From: Numida meleagris
Lineage: Eukaryota > Chordata > Aves > Galliformes > Numididae
DNA length: 64,000 bases
Assembly: GCF_002078875.1 (NCBI RefSeq)
Contig: NC_034409.1
Span: forward strand, 11,441,399 to 11,505,398
Direction: 5' to 3'
Shown here: positions 24,202-35,876 of the stretch, piece by piece
Layout of the letters: each line of letters starts with the position of its first letter
Numbering within the stretch: position 1 is the stretch's first letter
Made by a program: the position numbers and the translations under genes
Notes under the pieces: generated by a model
Told to the model about the DNA's origin: nothing
Seen by the model: the letters and a program-made list of their open reading frames with translations, nothing else
Database searches by the model: none

Positions 24202-27200
24202 CATAGCATGGAAAGCCAAAATGTGAAGTTGTTTTTGTATATTTCAGTTTCTTCTTTTTTCTTCTTGCAATATGATAACAACCTGATACTCAGTAAAAGG
24301 AAAGTAAGCCAGGTTGTGAAGAGAAATGCCCACTGCCTTAGATCCACATCCCAGAGAGTCCCCCAAGATTTCATGGTTTCTCGGAGCTTTATGGGGCTTG
24401 GCAGCTTTTAGTTCCTTTTAGTGAGACTCACTGCAGTACGAAGCCATCTGAGCACTGAGCATTGTGCTTAGGTTTCAAGAGATAGGGCTTCAAATTCTAT
24501 GAAGTCTGTAAAATATGAAGATAGTTTTTAGGAGTTCGAGGTGATGAAACAGCAGCCAATTAGTGACTGTGTAAACTGACTACGTGAATGGTGTCTGGAG
24601 AGCATTCCCACTGCTCTCCCTGCACCTGCATTGCAGTAGTATTCAGACATATATTTCTTAATTGCTTTCCTGTAAAAATCCTCTTTAGGTCACTACTGAA
24701 AGCAGGATTCCAGGTGTCCCAGGCAGTCAGTAAAATTGATTTGATAGGTGTTTTACTCCTAGATGAATATAAGTAGTGGAAAAAAAATAGAAAATGAATG
24801 ATACAAAGAAAGAAAGAAACGACAAAAGATGCTAACACGCCTAACTAAAGGTAGCACATGACCAACAGAATCTAGTTAAGAAAGTGTCCAGCTGTACAAG
24901 ACAGAAGTGTTCCTTGTGATGAGAGATGAGCAATGCGTGTTGGGTGTGCTGCTGATTTGGAGAACAGTCATTCTATTTTTGGACTGTTGTGACCAACTAT
25001 CACACAATACCTCCTCGGGAAGGCTATTACAATACTACCCATTATTTCAGCTATACTTAATATTCTACCAGCATTTGTGTGTTAAATCTATTTCTAAAGG
25101 CTACAGTGAGGTGATAAATGTTCATTCAACAACAAAGACAGCTGCAATTAACAATTTAAAAATTTTTGAAAGAGAAGCAGAAGTTCATGAAAGCAGTAGT
25201 GGATTCTGGCACTTTTGTACGGGAATTCAAAAAATATGTAAGTACCGCAGGGATGGGGCATGCCTCTAATGTGAGTTTGTACAGAGCACATAGCAACATC
25301 TCTGTCTACCTTCTTCTGTAAGAGAGCTGCAGAGGTGCCTTTAAGACCCAAAAGCTCTGATTATCCAAAATCTCTAAGCCATTAGAAATTCCATCTGGAG
25401 TGCCATGAGTGATCTCTGAGGACCAGTCAGTGCTCTTCAGTGTAACAAGTAGGCTGTTTAAATGACCAAATTTGCTTGGAAGACCCTGATTTCTGTGAGG
25501 CTGTACAGGCTGGTGCCACCAGCTCCCTCTCTCCCACCCCTTTACATTCTCTGGTTGGTCTTCTTCAAGACCTTATTTGGCACAGGCAGCCCTATGTCAA
25601 CTGGTTCCAGAGGACACCTGTGTCTCTCCTTCATATGGCAACAGTACACATGGCATCATAACTTTGCCAAAGCCTAACTATGTAATGAACTCATTGCCTA
25701 GGAGTGTTCCAGCAGATTGGTCACCAGTACAATATTATAGGCAGAAAAGCTGAAGAGACCTATACTATGTAGGTATAGCTGCCCTTGCTCCCGAATGAAA
25801 CTTCTACTTTGAGTAAAAAAGTTTTATAGACTTCGACTATTTTTGGCATTCAGTTCATTCCTATGTGCCAGGTTGTCTGTTGGGTGGAGAAGGACAACAC
25901 TTAGTTTTCCAGAGAAACATCTTGTATGTCCACATAGGTTCCAGCCTTCTCTGATCTCTGTTAAACTTGCACTGCACTGGGACATTCACTAGTCAAGATC
26001 ATGCCACCAGTGTGTGAGACCAAGCTCTTTCAAAGGACAGTGTCAGGTCTTTCTTGGCATGGTCCCCATCCTGTAGCAGGCAGCACTTATCCCTGAAACA
26101 CTCCAGCATGTGCTCTTTGCATTGGGACAGCCAGTCCTCCTCTTCCTCCTTCTGCCAGCAGGCCCCAGCTCAGAGACAGACAACACTATTCGTCCTCAGG
26201 CCGTCACCATTTCAGACCTGGCTATGAGCCCTCTGACTGAATTGCACACATCTGCCAACTGATGTGAAGGAGGGCATGTTCCAGGCACACAGCCCAGATC
26301 TTGGAGAAGAAAGTTCTTCCTTCCTCCTTCTGGACAGCAAGCAGGATTTGGACACTGGTGAGTCAGTTTTGGGGTCTGAGTTTGGGAGAGGGGGGATATA
26401 TTGGGGTATAATTTTAAAGGGAACAGGTCTGAGACTGTAATTGTGTAAAGCAAGGCAGGGACAAGGACAATCTCAGATCAGAGAAATGGGTTATTTGCAT
26501 GATCAGGACATAGCAACTTAAAAATTTCAGACTGTTTAGAAAAAAGATACATGCTCAGCTATTGCCTGTGCAACAGTCTGACCCATCTCTGATCAGGACA
26601 GTCAGATTGGGGTGACAGCCTTGTCCCTCTCTTTCTTCCCAGAGTCATCAGACAAAATGGCTTGGAGTGAATGGATATTCCTGTGTCCCGCTACCAGTCC
26701 AGCAGAAGTTGTGGCTGCAGAGAGCATACCAACTGTGTACAGATCTCCTGGTTCCAGCAGTCCCGTACAAGGGCCACTAGGCCATAACAAAGCTCACCAA
26801 GAGACATGATGAGCAGGAAGCATAGCTGCAGCAGAACTGTGTCAAGCAGAGGTTTGGTACATCTGAGAGCACCTGAGGTAGAAGAACCATGTGGCATATG
26901 AGGAGTTCTGTGCGCTTTTGACTCCAGTCACTAAAGCGTGACTGCCATATTCCTGGGAAACTCTATAACCCCCTATCACATGGAGACAGCCAGTCATCCC
27001 ACATCATTTCCAATCACAACAAGTACTTACAGCACCTGATATGCTGGGTAGCTTTGTGAGCTTTTGTATTCTTAAGCCTAGGAATTCTACTCAGAAGGCT
27101 GCATCAATGGGCAATGTAGCTATAGAAGGAGTGTCTTCAGACTTGTTGAAACCAGTAGTGGGATGGCCATGGCTCTTGGTGGGACTGAAGGTCACAGTAT

Positions 27201-30173
27201 TCTCTCTTTTGTTTATGTTTTATTTTTGTTGTATTTGACCTTGGCATTTGCAGGATGAGACGCCTGGTCGCAGTCTGATAATTCTAATTAAGATTGAATA
27301 CTTTGTAATGTAATGAGTAAGCGGGCAGAGAAGACCAGAAATCTTCATATTCTGCTTAGTACATTTCAGCAGACATATGCCCGTGCTATATAGATATTCT
27401 TTATTAGGTTGTCCTTGAGAACATACAATAATAATCAGCCAGAGCAATAGAGCGCAAGGAAGGCGCCTTTGGTGCATGTAATTTGTTTGAACTTGAGGCC
27501 TTGCTCCCTAAGAATGTCCAGTTTCCCAATTTCGTGTGACAGCACTATCTTGACCTGATGTGGTTCCACTAAATAAGGGTACATTGCATGAAAATTTGTG
27601 TATGGGGCAATTCTACTCGTGGACTCTGAGAATCTGCTGAATTCAACAAGAACAGCTGTCCTCTATTTAAATGTGTTTTCTTTTTGCTTGTCAGTGTCCC
27701 ATTGTGGTAGGTAATCCACAGTGTTAAATATTCGTTGTCTGTCAGGTCTATGCCTTGCCAGTATCTTTTCTATATAAGGTAATACAGTTGCCTTGCACTT
27801 GTCAAACCGGAAAACAAATGTGGTAATGAATAAAATAATTTTTGCACTGTACAGTATGTGACTGTTCTCTGTACTTGGTGTCCTTTGGAAAGACTCTTAG
27901 CTTTATATCTGCCTCAGCCATCCCATGGAGTTTAAATGCCACTTGTTCCAGGGCTGGGAGACAGTCTGGGGATGAACTGTTAGTTTCTTATAGAAAGAGG
28001 AAGAGAAAAATGGGGAATTTGGCATGGGCTGGGGGGACCTGATTCAACAGCAAATCTGCTGTACTGAGGAAAGTGGCAAACGTTGGCATACACGTGACTG
28101 GTATTTTTTCCAGGCAATCTTGTGGACTTGGCAGGCACGTGGGACATGTGCTGCTGTTCCTTATGTTGAGTGCTGGGCACTTCTGTACTTCCCGATGGAT
28201 GGAGCTCAAACAAGAATGTTATTTTCCTACATTAAAAGATTGCTTTTGATTAAGAGACAGGGAACTTTGGCAAAGGATGACTCTTATAAAAAAGCTACTT
28301 GCTGTCCATTTTCATAGAGTAAAAGCAGTCTGTTGTCTCCAGGTCTTCTTCAGACAGTGATTGTCTCAGAAAGACAAATGTGAAGAAACAGTGGAAGAAC
28401 TGTTGAAAAAAAAATGAGTTGGAAAGGACTGGAAAAAGAAAGGAGACTGAAGCTTGCAAAATAAAGCTGATGCATCATGCTGGCAGAGGGAGATCTTGGT
28501 AGCAGAGGGAAGGCTTTGCAGTTAATCCTTGTTTCCAGGTGCTGTTACTTGGGCTGTGTCCAGGGCTGCTGCTGGGCAAGGACTGGAGTACTTCGCCACT
28601 CTCATATACTGGGAGCTGCTGCTGCTGCTGTGGCAGGGACATGGTACCAGTGTGTCCCAGGAAGTACTTGCTGGAGTTCTGAACATCTGTGAGGTACACA
28701 GGGTTTTACCTACGCTCACTGCTGTGACTCTTGGCTTCTGCACATCTTCAGTGGGGACTATAATCAGTACAGCAATGGCCTTGCAAGTATTAGGAATTCA
28801 GTGACAGCTGAAGAGTGTGGAAGCCCCTAAAATAAACCCAGTACCTGTCACTTCAACTCTCATGACTACTGTTCCATTTTGGAGAACTAGGTGGGTAGTG
28901 GGTTTCATTACCTTTATTGTGGCAAATTCCTTAAGGTAAAGTGATTTAACCAAGATCACCCAGAGCACTGCCCCACCTGTGTTTTGAGTGCTGAGTAATG
29001 CTTTCACCCCTCCTTTGGAAGCTGTGTTTGTATGTTTGGAGGGGATAAATGAAATGCTGTGCTGCCCTTGGAGGAAAAAGTGTGTATTCTGCTTTGGGGA
29101 TTTGGTATGTGGCTTTAGTCATGAGTCTCTAGATTTTAAGTACTATCATGAGGTGCATACAGCCAAAATGCAGCCCAGAAGAACTTCAGCTGGTAGAGGG
29201 GATGTGAACTTAACACTCTTAAAATGTTCAGTTAGACCTAGCTCTTCCAGTTTCTGCTTGATTGCCTTAAGCATTACTTTATGTTAAATATTTAATACTC
29301 ACCGATATATTAAAGATGGGTAGAGGCCAAGTCTCTTCTTCTTTTGAAAGAAAGTAGCACTTGGCTTTTCAGCATGGTACCTTTGGGGCACAGCAGGCAT
29401 CCTTAGAGCAAGCTAACAGATTAGACCTCTACAGGGATGTAAGCATAAGAGTCTGAATTATTGCTAGCACGGGCACTAAGTTAAGTCTCTGCAGGCAATT
29501 TTACCTAAGGTAGACTCGGAGACAAAATTTCTATCAATTTAGCATCTCACTGCACAGTCACCCTGATCCTATCGGGTGCTGAGTGCTTCTGTGTTCTTTT
29601 ACTGTGAGTGGGAGAAGACTTATACCTCTGAACTGTGTTGAGTCAATGTTGTTGGTGCTCATCCACTCCAAATTTCTGTTGTAACATATCTTCCTTTCAG
29701 AAAGGCTGCTTAATTATTATGGCAATTCCTGTTACTAATCCAATGACTTTAAACAAACACCAGGCAACTACTGTTGGTTTTCTCCCGGGAGAATATACCA
29801 GAACATTGACAAAGATAAGTGGCATATTTTTTTCCTCACTGATTATTTCTTTTCTGAATATGCCTGTTAATTTATATAAACACGGAGCCTCCACTAAATG
29901 CATTTTTGTTAAATTTTGAATTTTGCTTTCGAACTCATGACAAATACTGTAATCAAGCAGTAACTAGCAATGTTTTCACGCGCCTTGAACTTGAACAAGA
30001 ATACTGTTCGCATTAGCCTATGTTTGTTTTTTGGCCTTTCAGAATTAAACAGAGAAGATAGCCTTTCAGGAAGTCTTAATGCCTTTCCATATGACAACAG
30101 TGGCTTGTTGTGCACATGAAATTTAATTTCTTCTCAGCTATGAGACATCTTAGTTTCTGGTGTATGTTGTGTT

Positions 30174-30202
30174 TCTCTCTCTCTCTTTTTTTTTTTTTTT
30201 TT
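30174..30202. repeat. (CT)n plus poly(T) pyrimidine tract
   Basis: Six CT-type units pass directly into a run of 17 T, giving a 29-nt uninterrupted pyrimidine tract. It is followed by AAAGGAGCAG, so an AG is available as a splice acceptor, but no paired donor with an open frame was seen. Confidence 0.9.
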
Positions 30203-32982
30203 AAAGGAGCAGAATGAAACTAATGTAAAAGGCGCAGTTCATTAACTCATGTTTGTGTGAAACTCCCTGCAGATATATATATTTTTTATTAGAACAATGG
30301 AACTTAATGTATTTAAAGGTCTGGAATTTCTCTTATTCAATGGGGTAAGATTTAATATAATTATTTGGTAACAGGAGAAAAAATTGCTATATGAAATTGA
30401 AGAATTTGCTGGAAGGACAGTTTGTGTCCTTAGAATAATAATATACTATATCACTCTATAGTTATTTTATAAGAATTACAGAATATGAAACAGAATAATG
30501 CTGGTAGAAACACTTTTTCTCTCTGGTAGGCACGATTAGCTAGACCATATCTGGTCTATAAATTAAATTAGAAATTAATAAACAGCACTGTGGTTGTCTG
30601 AACTGCAAGGTTAAGTTTAAAAACTCACCTGAGGTTTACTTAATCTGAATTTGATTGGTATCACACCTTTTCTGTGTCAAGAGATTTTATTTCCTTAACC
30701 TTAAAGAAGAGGTAGGGGTTCAGATGCTGGGATCCAAAGTAAAATCCAGTAGTCTAAAGTCCTTGGAGGATAAATCTCACCAACCCAGACAGCAATCCAG
30801 CAAATTTACTTTCCAGGACTGCACAACACAGTAAGCATCTCTTTTTTTAGGCTGAAAGCTTCCTGGTTTTCTGTTATGAGGAGATAAGTGCTTATGTTCT
30901 GCCTACACAGTATTTGCTATTGGGTTTAGGCAGGGAATCATTTATACCTCAGCTGGGTCCCCTAAGAAACCCCAGGCAGCTAGGAATTGAAATGACTGTT
31001 TCAGGCTGAATGGCTGACTGTCCTTCCATGCTGTCTAATGAGCATCCAAAACACTCAGCTCCTATGTCACATGCGGGTAGGGGCTGTATCAAGGCTGATG
31101 CCATTGCTGATTCACATTTCTTCTAGTAATTCCCGAAAGATAGCTCTTGATGGAGTGATATTAGCCATGAAGGGAATCTCTCTCTTCATGCTGAGAATCC
31201 CTCTCTTTCCACACTGCTCTTCCTGGAGCATGGAGGTTTCGCCAGACATGAAATGAGTGCAGTGTTTCTAGAGTCAGGATGAACGTTAAGGCATTCACAT
31301 CCTTTGGGTTAGAATTGTCTGTTGAGAAGGGAGGCAATGTGAAACAGAACTGTCTTTGCCTTTTTCTCTGTTTCTCAACAATTTCCCTTAGAGTCTGTGC
31401 AAAATCAAAGTGTGAACAAACCAACGGACTCACTACTCTACCTCTGTGTTGTTAATGATTTGTCTCTGTATTCAACATACCACAATCCCTCATAATTCAG
31501 CTGAATTTTGTATTTTGCTAGTGCTTCATGCCCTGCAGTGTAACTGTTCAGTTATTGCCATGATTATAAGCACTGAACCTAGTTCTTGAGGAGGGACAGT
31601 GCCACAGAACTTTGATACCAGGAGTTGTGCTTCATCTGTACATTCCATATTAATACAAAAAAATCCCTTCCATGAATTAGGAACATCAAGCTCTTTAAGA
31701 TATATTTAACATAAGAAGTGTTATCACAGATCTCTCACAAGGCATGGAGAAGACCTTTCTTTTGTCAGTCTGCTTGCTAATGTTCTTAATAAAACTCAGT
31801 GACTCCAGCTATTAGTCTGGTGGCACATGTATGTGATGTTAACTCAAACAGCATGTGTCTGGACCATATTGTTGTTACAGTTGAAAATTAGAAAGGTTTG
31901 ATCCAGTTGAGCAATGTTTTTAAGGTGCTGAGCAGCCTTAGCTTCCAGGAACTTTAATGAAATAGAAAGCAGGGAGTGAACTAAATTGATCTGGCATGAA
32001 TTAATCAAGATACCCCATAAGCCACTTAGCAGAGTAGCACGGAGCAATGTTTGAGCGGTCAGACATCACTGTGTAAGATACTGCTCTAACTCTCAACAGG
32101 AAAGTTATGTCTGGGGTAGTACATGATTATTTCTTTCTTGATGGATGAGTAACTTGCAGAATGATGAAATAAGTGGTGAAAAAGGCCTTAACTTGAATCA
32201 GTTTTAGAAAACTTATATTTTTTTGATGAGCAACATGCATTATTTAGTTAATTGCTACTTTAGTCCTTTTTATAGATACTAATTATGGTAGTTTGAAAAG
32301 TGTATTGGAGAGAAATATATATCCTGTTCATCATAGAGTGCCATGTGCACTCTAGCATGAGAAGATGGGGACAAATACTCCTTTTCAGGTCAGAAGCTAC
32401 TATGAGAATTCTGCAGCTGTTGAAACAAGGTGATTTCTTTCTGAGAAAACCACGATCTGTACCAAGTCAATGAGAGCTATGTAGGAGCTTTGACTCATGA
32501 TTATGTAGCAAATAGCTGCAGCACTTTAAGGTGCTATCAGCCCTGTAATAGAGATGTCAGAGGAAGTACATATGCTCACATCTTCAGTCATGCCAGTAAA
32601 AAACTGACATTGTAGCTCAAGCTGACTTTTATCAATGTGCTGCAGGTACCTGGAGAGAAACAGTATTATAATGGAGTTGAATCAGTCCAGACGAGATAGA
32701 AGGAGGGCCAGGACATCTTCTGCAATAGATTTTGGGCTTTGGATCTCCATCTCAGAAGAGGTCACAAAGCCTATCTAAATTTAGGAAAAAGACACAATTT
32801 TTGGCAGTAATACCCCTTATTAATTTTGGCAGTATGTGTACATCCTAATGCAGAGTCCAGGGAACGGGAAAATGGGTTTCTTTTCTAATGAATGCCATAC
32901 TGTTCATCATCTGTGTACATGCTTCATCACTGAGAATGTGAGTTAGCGTTTGGACCGTACAAACTTTTTGCTTAGGCATGAA

Positions 32983-33018
32983 CACAAACGTACGGAGACG
33001 TTTGTGCAGGCTCCGTAC
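32983..33018. repeat. Overlapping, mutually exclusive inverted repeats with clustered CpGs
   Basis: CACAAACGT (32983-32991) pairs perfectly with ACGTTTGTG (32998-33006) across a 6-nt loop. The loop itself belongs to a second perfect pairing, GTACGGAG (32990-32997) with CTCCGTAC (33011-33018). Only one of the two stems can form at a time. Several CpG dinucleotides fall inside these arms, unusual for the surrounding AT-rich DNA. Both pairings are read directly from the sequence. Confidence 0.85.
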
Positions 33019-35784
33019 TCCAGAGTGACTCCTGCTTGCTTCCCTCTCATTTCTGAAGCTATCCTTTGTTGTTGGGTTTAGGCAGCAGCTCTGAAAACAA
33101 TGTCTGTGTATACCCCAGACTCCCTTCCAGCTGACCAGCCTTCCAGGCATATACAGAGCTTGTAAGAATGTGGCCAAATGCGCTTGGAACATACCATCAC
33201 TAACGTCCAAAGACAGCTTGGAGGTAACAGGCAGGAGCTGTTCGTCATGACTGCTTATCCACAGCTGTATAGTCACAGTCAGGGGCTTTAAGAGGAAACA
33301 CTCGTTTTTTTGATTGCTTCCCTGAATTTTCCACCAGTTCCTAAGGAGTTATAGCTGTACCTGCAACAGGTGAAGCAATTTGTTTCTTCAGAAGCTGAAC
33401 CACATAGCAAAATAATCTCTGACGTATTTTTGTTGAGTTGTGCTTTTTATGGGCAAAGAGATTATAAATTCTTATTAGAAGAATAATCATGTAGAAATGG
33501 GGATTACATTGGAGACAGTATGTCCAAAATTCTGCATGCTCAACAGTGATAAATTATACCACTTAATGTATCAGGAGCTCAGTGAAACAGCGTTTTCAGA
33601 GGATGCCTAGAACTAGCAAGTTCTATAAAGCAATGGAAACATGTAGTAACTGGATTTCTCAAAGAGTAAAACAATTACAAATGAATGTATTTTAAAGAAC
33701 AAGAGGATATAGGGCATTTTATGTATTTAGTCCATTCTTTCCCCATGAGACAAGTATTTCTTTGAGTGAACAAGAAAATTATCTGATTATAGTCACTTCT
33801 ATAATCCATTTGATTTTATTCATCATATAATATGTCAAGAGGAGATGCATTGCACCCATTGCTTCTAATATTGGCAGGACTAGAAAGGAGGCTGCATTAC
33901 GCAGACTGAAGAATGCTACTTCTGAGAATAATACTGAGCCTAATGCCTTTTCACACAGTAGAAAAGAGAGCAGAAACTACTGGTAGTGTTTCCCACATAT
34001 TTTATGGTTTTGTTGAGAGCCTCTGATGGAATTCGTACAAGCTTTAAAAAAAATTGGTGACGTGGACTTAGCTATTTGCCTCAAAAACAGCAGAAATTCC
34101 TGACGGTTCTTTTCATCTGTGCTGGATGTGCCCTCACCAGGTATTAGAAATTAAGGCAATGCTTCAGCTGAATCTCCTGGACCATTGTATACCTTTGGGC
34201 GCTCCACAACGGCAAAGATAAAAAAAAGTCAGTGGAAAAACAACAAAACAGAACAAGCAACCTTGGCTGAAGAATCAGTTTCTCTTCCTCTGAGACAAGG
34301 GAAAGCTTTTCAGTTTGCTTCATTACCACGACTGGAAGCAAAATTCTTTCAATAGCTGCTGGCAGCTGCTCTGATGACGGTGCTTTTTCTTCAACAACAT
34401 TCTTGCTGGGAACATGAAACTCCAGAAGTCTGTCATGTCCTCAAGACTGCAGGTTGGGACTCCTTAGCTTTTACAGTTTTCTCCAGAACTCCTCAGACCA
34501 GCAAAATCTCTTTACTCATTTTCTGCTCTGTATAATGATCATGAAGGTGACTTTTCGCCTCTGAAGCTTTGTCCAAAGACAGAATTTTGCTATCACGATT
34601 ATGTCGTCAGTTCCCAGTGTTCTTTATTAGACAAACCCATTATCACAAACCCAGAAACTACAAAAATTCCAGACTTTTCTTCAGATCAGGGATAGCTATT
34701 CTGTCATCTACAGTTGTCACAGCAGTCTCTGCAGTATTTGCAGTTGTGGTGTCAGCAGTGCTGAACAAAATGGTACCACACACACACAAAGATCCTGTGG
34801 ATCTTCCTGGTGCAGTCATCTGTCATTGATGGCTTGTCTCCAAAGCAGCACATGTGGAGCCTGAACAGTGTCTTATCCCATATCTACTCTCATCTGCAGA
34901 AGTCAGCTGTGTTGTTATGTGTCCAGCCTCAGCTCTGGGTCTTCATTCATCAACCCTTCTTCTTAGATTCAGCAGAGAGACACAGAGCTAGATGAGAATA
35001 TTGCACCAAAAAATACAGGGTTTCGTTGCTCTTTTTTTCTTTCCTCTGGAAATTCATCTGAAAAATTCAAAACAGAAACAGCAGAACCAGCAGTGAACAG
35101 ATATGTACAAAATACACTCCATAGCTTCACTGTCTGTATGAAATTCAGCTGTGCCATTGAAACTCCATCCGACTTGTGAGATCTGAAAACACGTAACAGA
35201 TCTGAGATGAGGTACACAGATGGGATAGAACTCAGTATACAAACAAATGAAGCTTTCTTAGAACTTTGTTCTTTTTCCCATTTTCAACTTTTTTTTCTGA
35301 CATAGCACATAGCTAAGGGAATACTGGGTGGAGACAACCCACCTGGATCAGCATAAGCAGGCACATGAAGTGATGTTCTCCTTTGGTCCTGGGCCTTTCT
35401 GTAAATGCTAGAAGAAACTGAAGAGAGAAAGAAAATAGTTAAGATAGAAAACATGGTTAAATTATAGTTAAAATATGGTTAGAATGAGCAGAATTCAGTT
35501 TCTCACTTTTTTCTTCCCTACAGCTATAGTTCATTAAGCTCTGACAAAAGCTCTCCAGATATCAGGGCACTCACTACTTCTGGTGAGGCAAATCTGAAAA
35601 GCAAGTAGGAATGGTTTCCTGTGTTCTACCATCAAACAGTTCAACAGTAGCAGCACTTGAATTAGTTTGCCAGTGCATACACTTCTTCTCCTGTTTTGGG
35701 ATTAGGAACTGGCTGTTGAATTGGCTTTACAGCCTTTGCACACTAGGTTTTGTTTAAGAAATTTTTCTTGTTGCATGTTTTATT

Positions 35785-35801
35785 TTATTATTATTATTAT
35801 T
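35785..35801. repeat. (TTA)n trinucleotide repeat, about 5.5 units
   Basis: Perfect TTA units ending just upstream of the CR1 tail at 35.8 kb. Too short to be strongly unstable. Confidence 0.85.
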
Positions 35802-35810
35802 TTAAGCTTC

Positions 35811-35876
35811 GGAGGCCTGATGGTTGGACTTGATGGTCCTTGAAGTGGTTTTCCAACCTGATCATTCTTTTATTTT
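35811..35876 (+). mobile_element. CR1 3'-terminal fragment
   Basis: A short remnant of the CR1 3' UTR. The run CCTGATGGTTGGACTTGATG (from about 35816), then TTTTCCAACCTGATCATTCT near 35851, matches the terminal block also present in the 39.4 kb copy, including the GATGGTTGGAC and TTTTCCAACC signatures. Only about 65 bp remain, so the copy is extremely 5'-truncated. It belongs to the same type of CR1 as the 39.4 kb copy, judging by the shared end. Confidence 0.85.

Larger units (their letters stand above)
19251..35810. other. Long unique stretch without a recognised gene
   Basis: About 16.5 kb in which I name no gene and no transposon. Open frames up to 143 codons occur on both strands, often overlapping in several frames, as expected in noncoding DNA. 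Three sub-regions look slightly more coding-like or structured and are discussed as findings: 24.9-25.3 kb (120-codon frame), 25.4-26.9 kb (higher GC with good splice signals) and 32.8-35.75 kb (minus-strand open stretches broken by stops and frameshifts). Simple repeats inside it are listed separately. Confidence 0.55.

Noticed and set aside
28475..28804. Cluster of overlapping ORFs on both strands around a short CTG/CAG run
   Set aside because: Several frames are open at once because of local GC content and the short trinucleotide run; no frame stands out.
34778..34789. Short CA repeat considered as a microsatellite
   Set aside because: Only about five units, within normal background.
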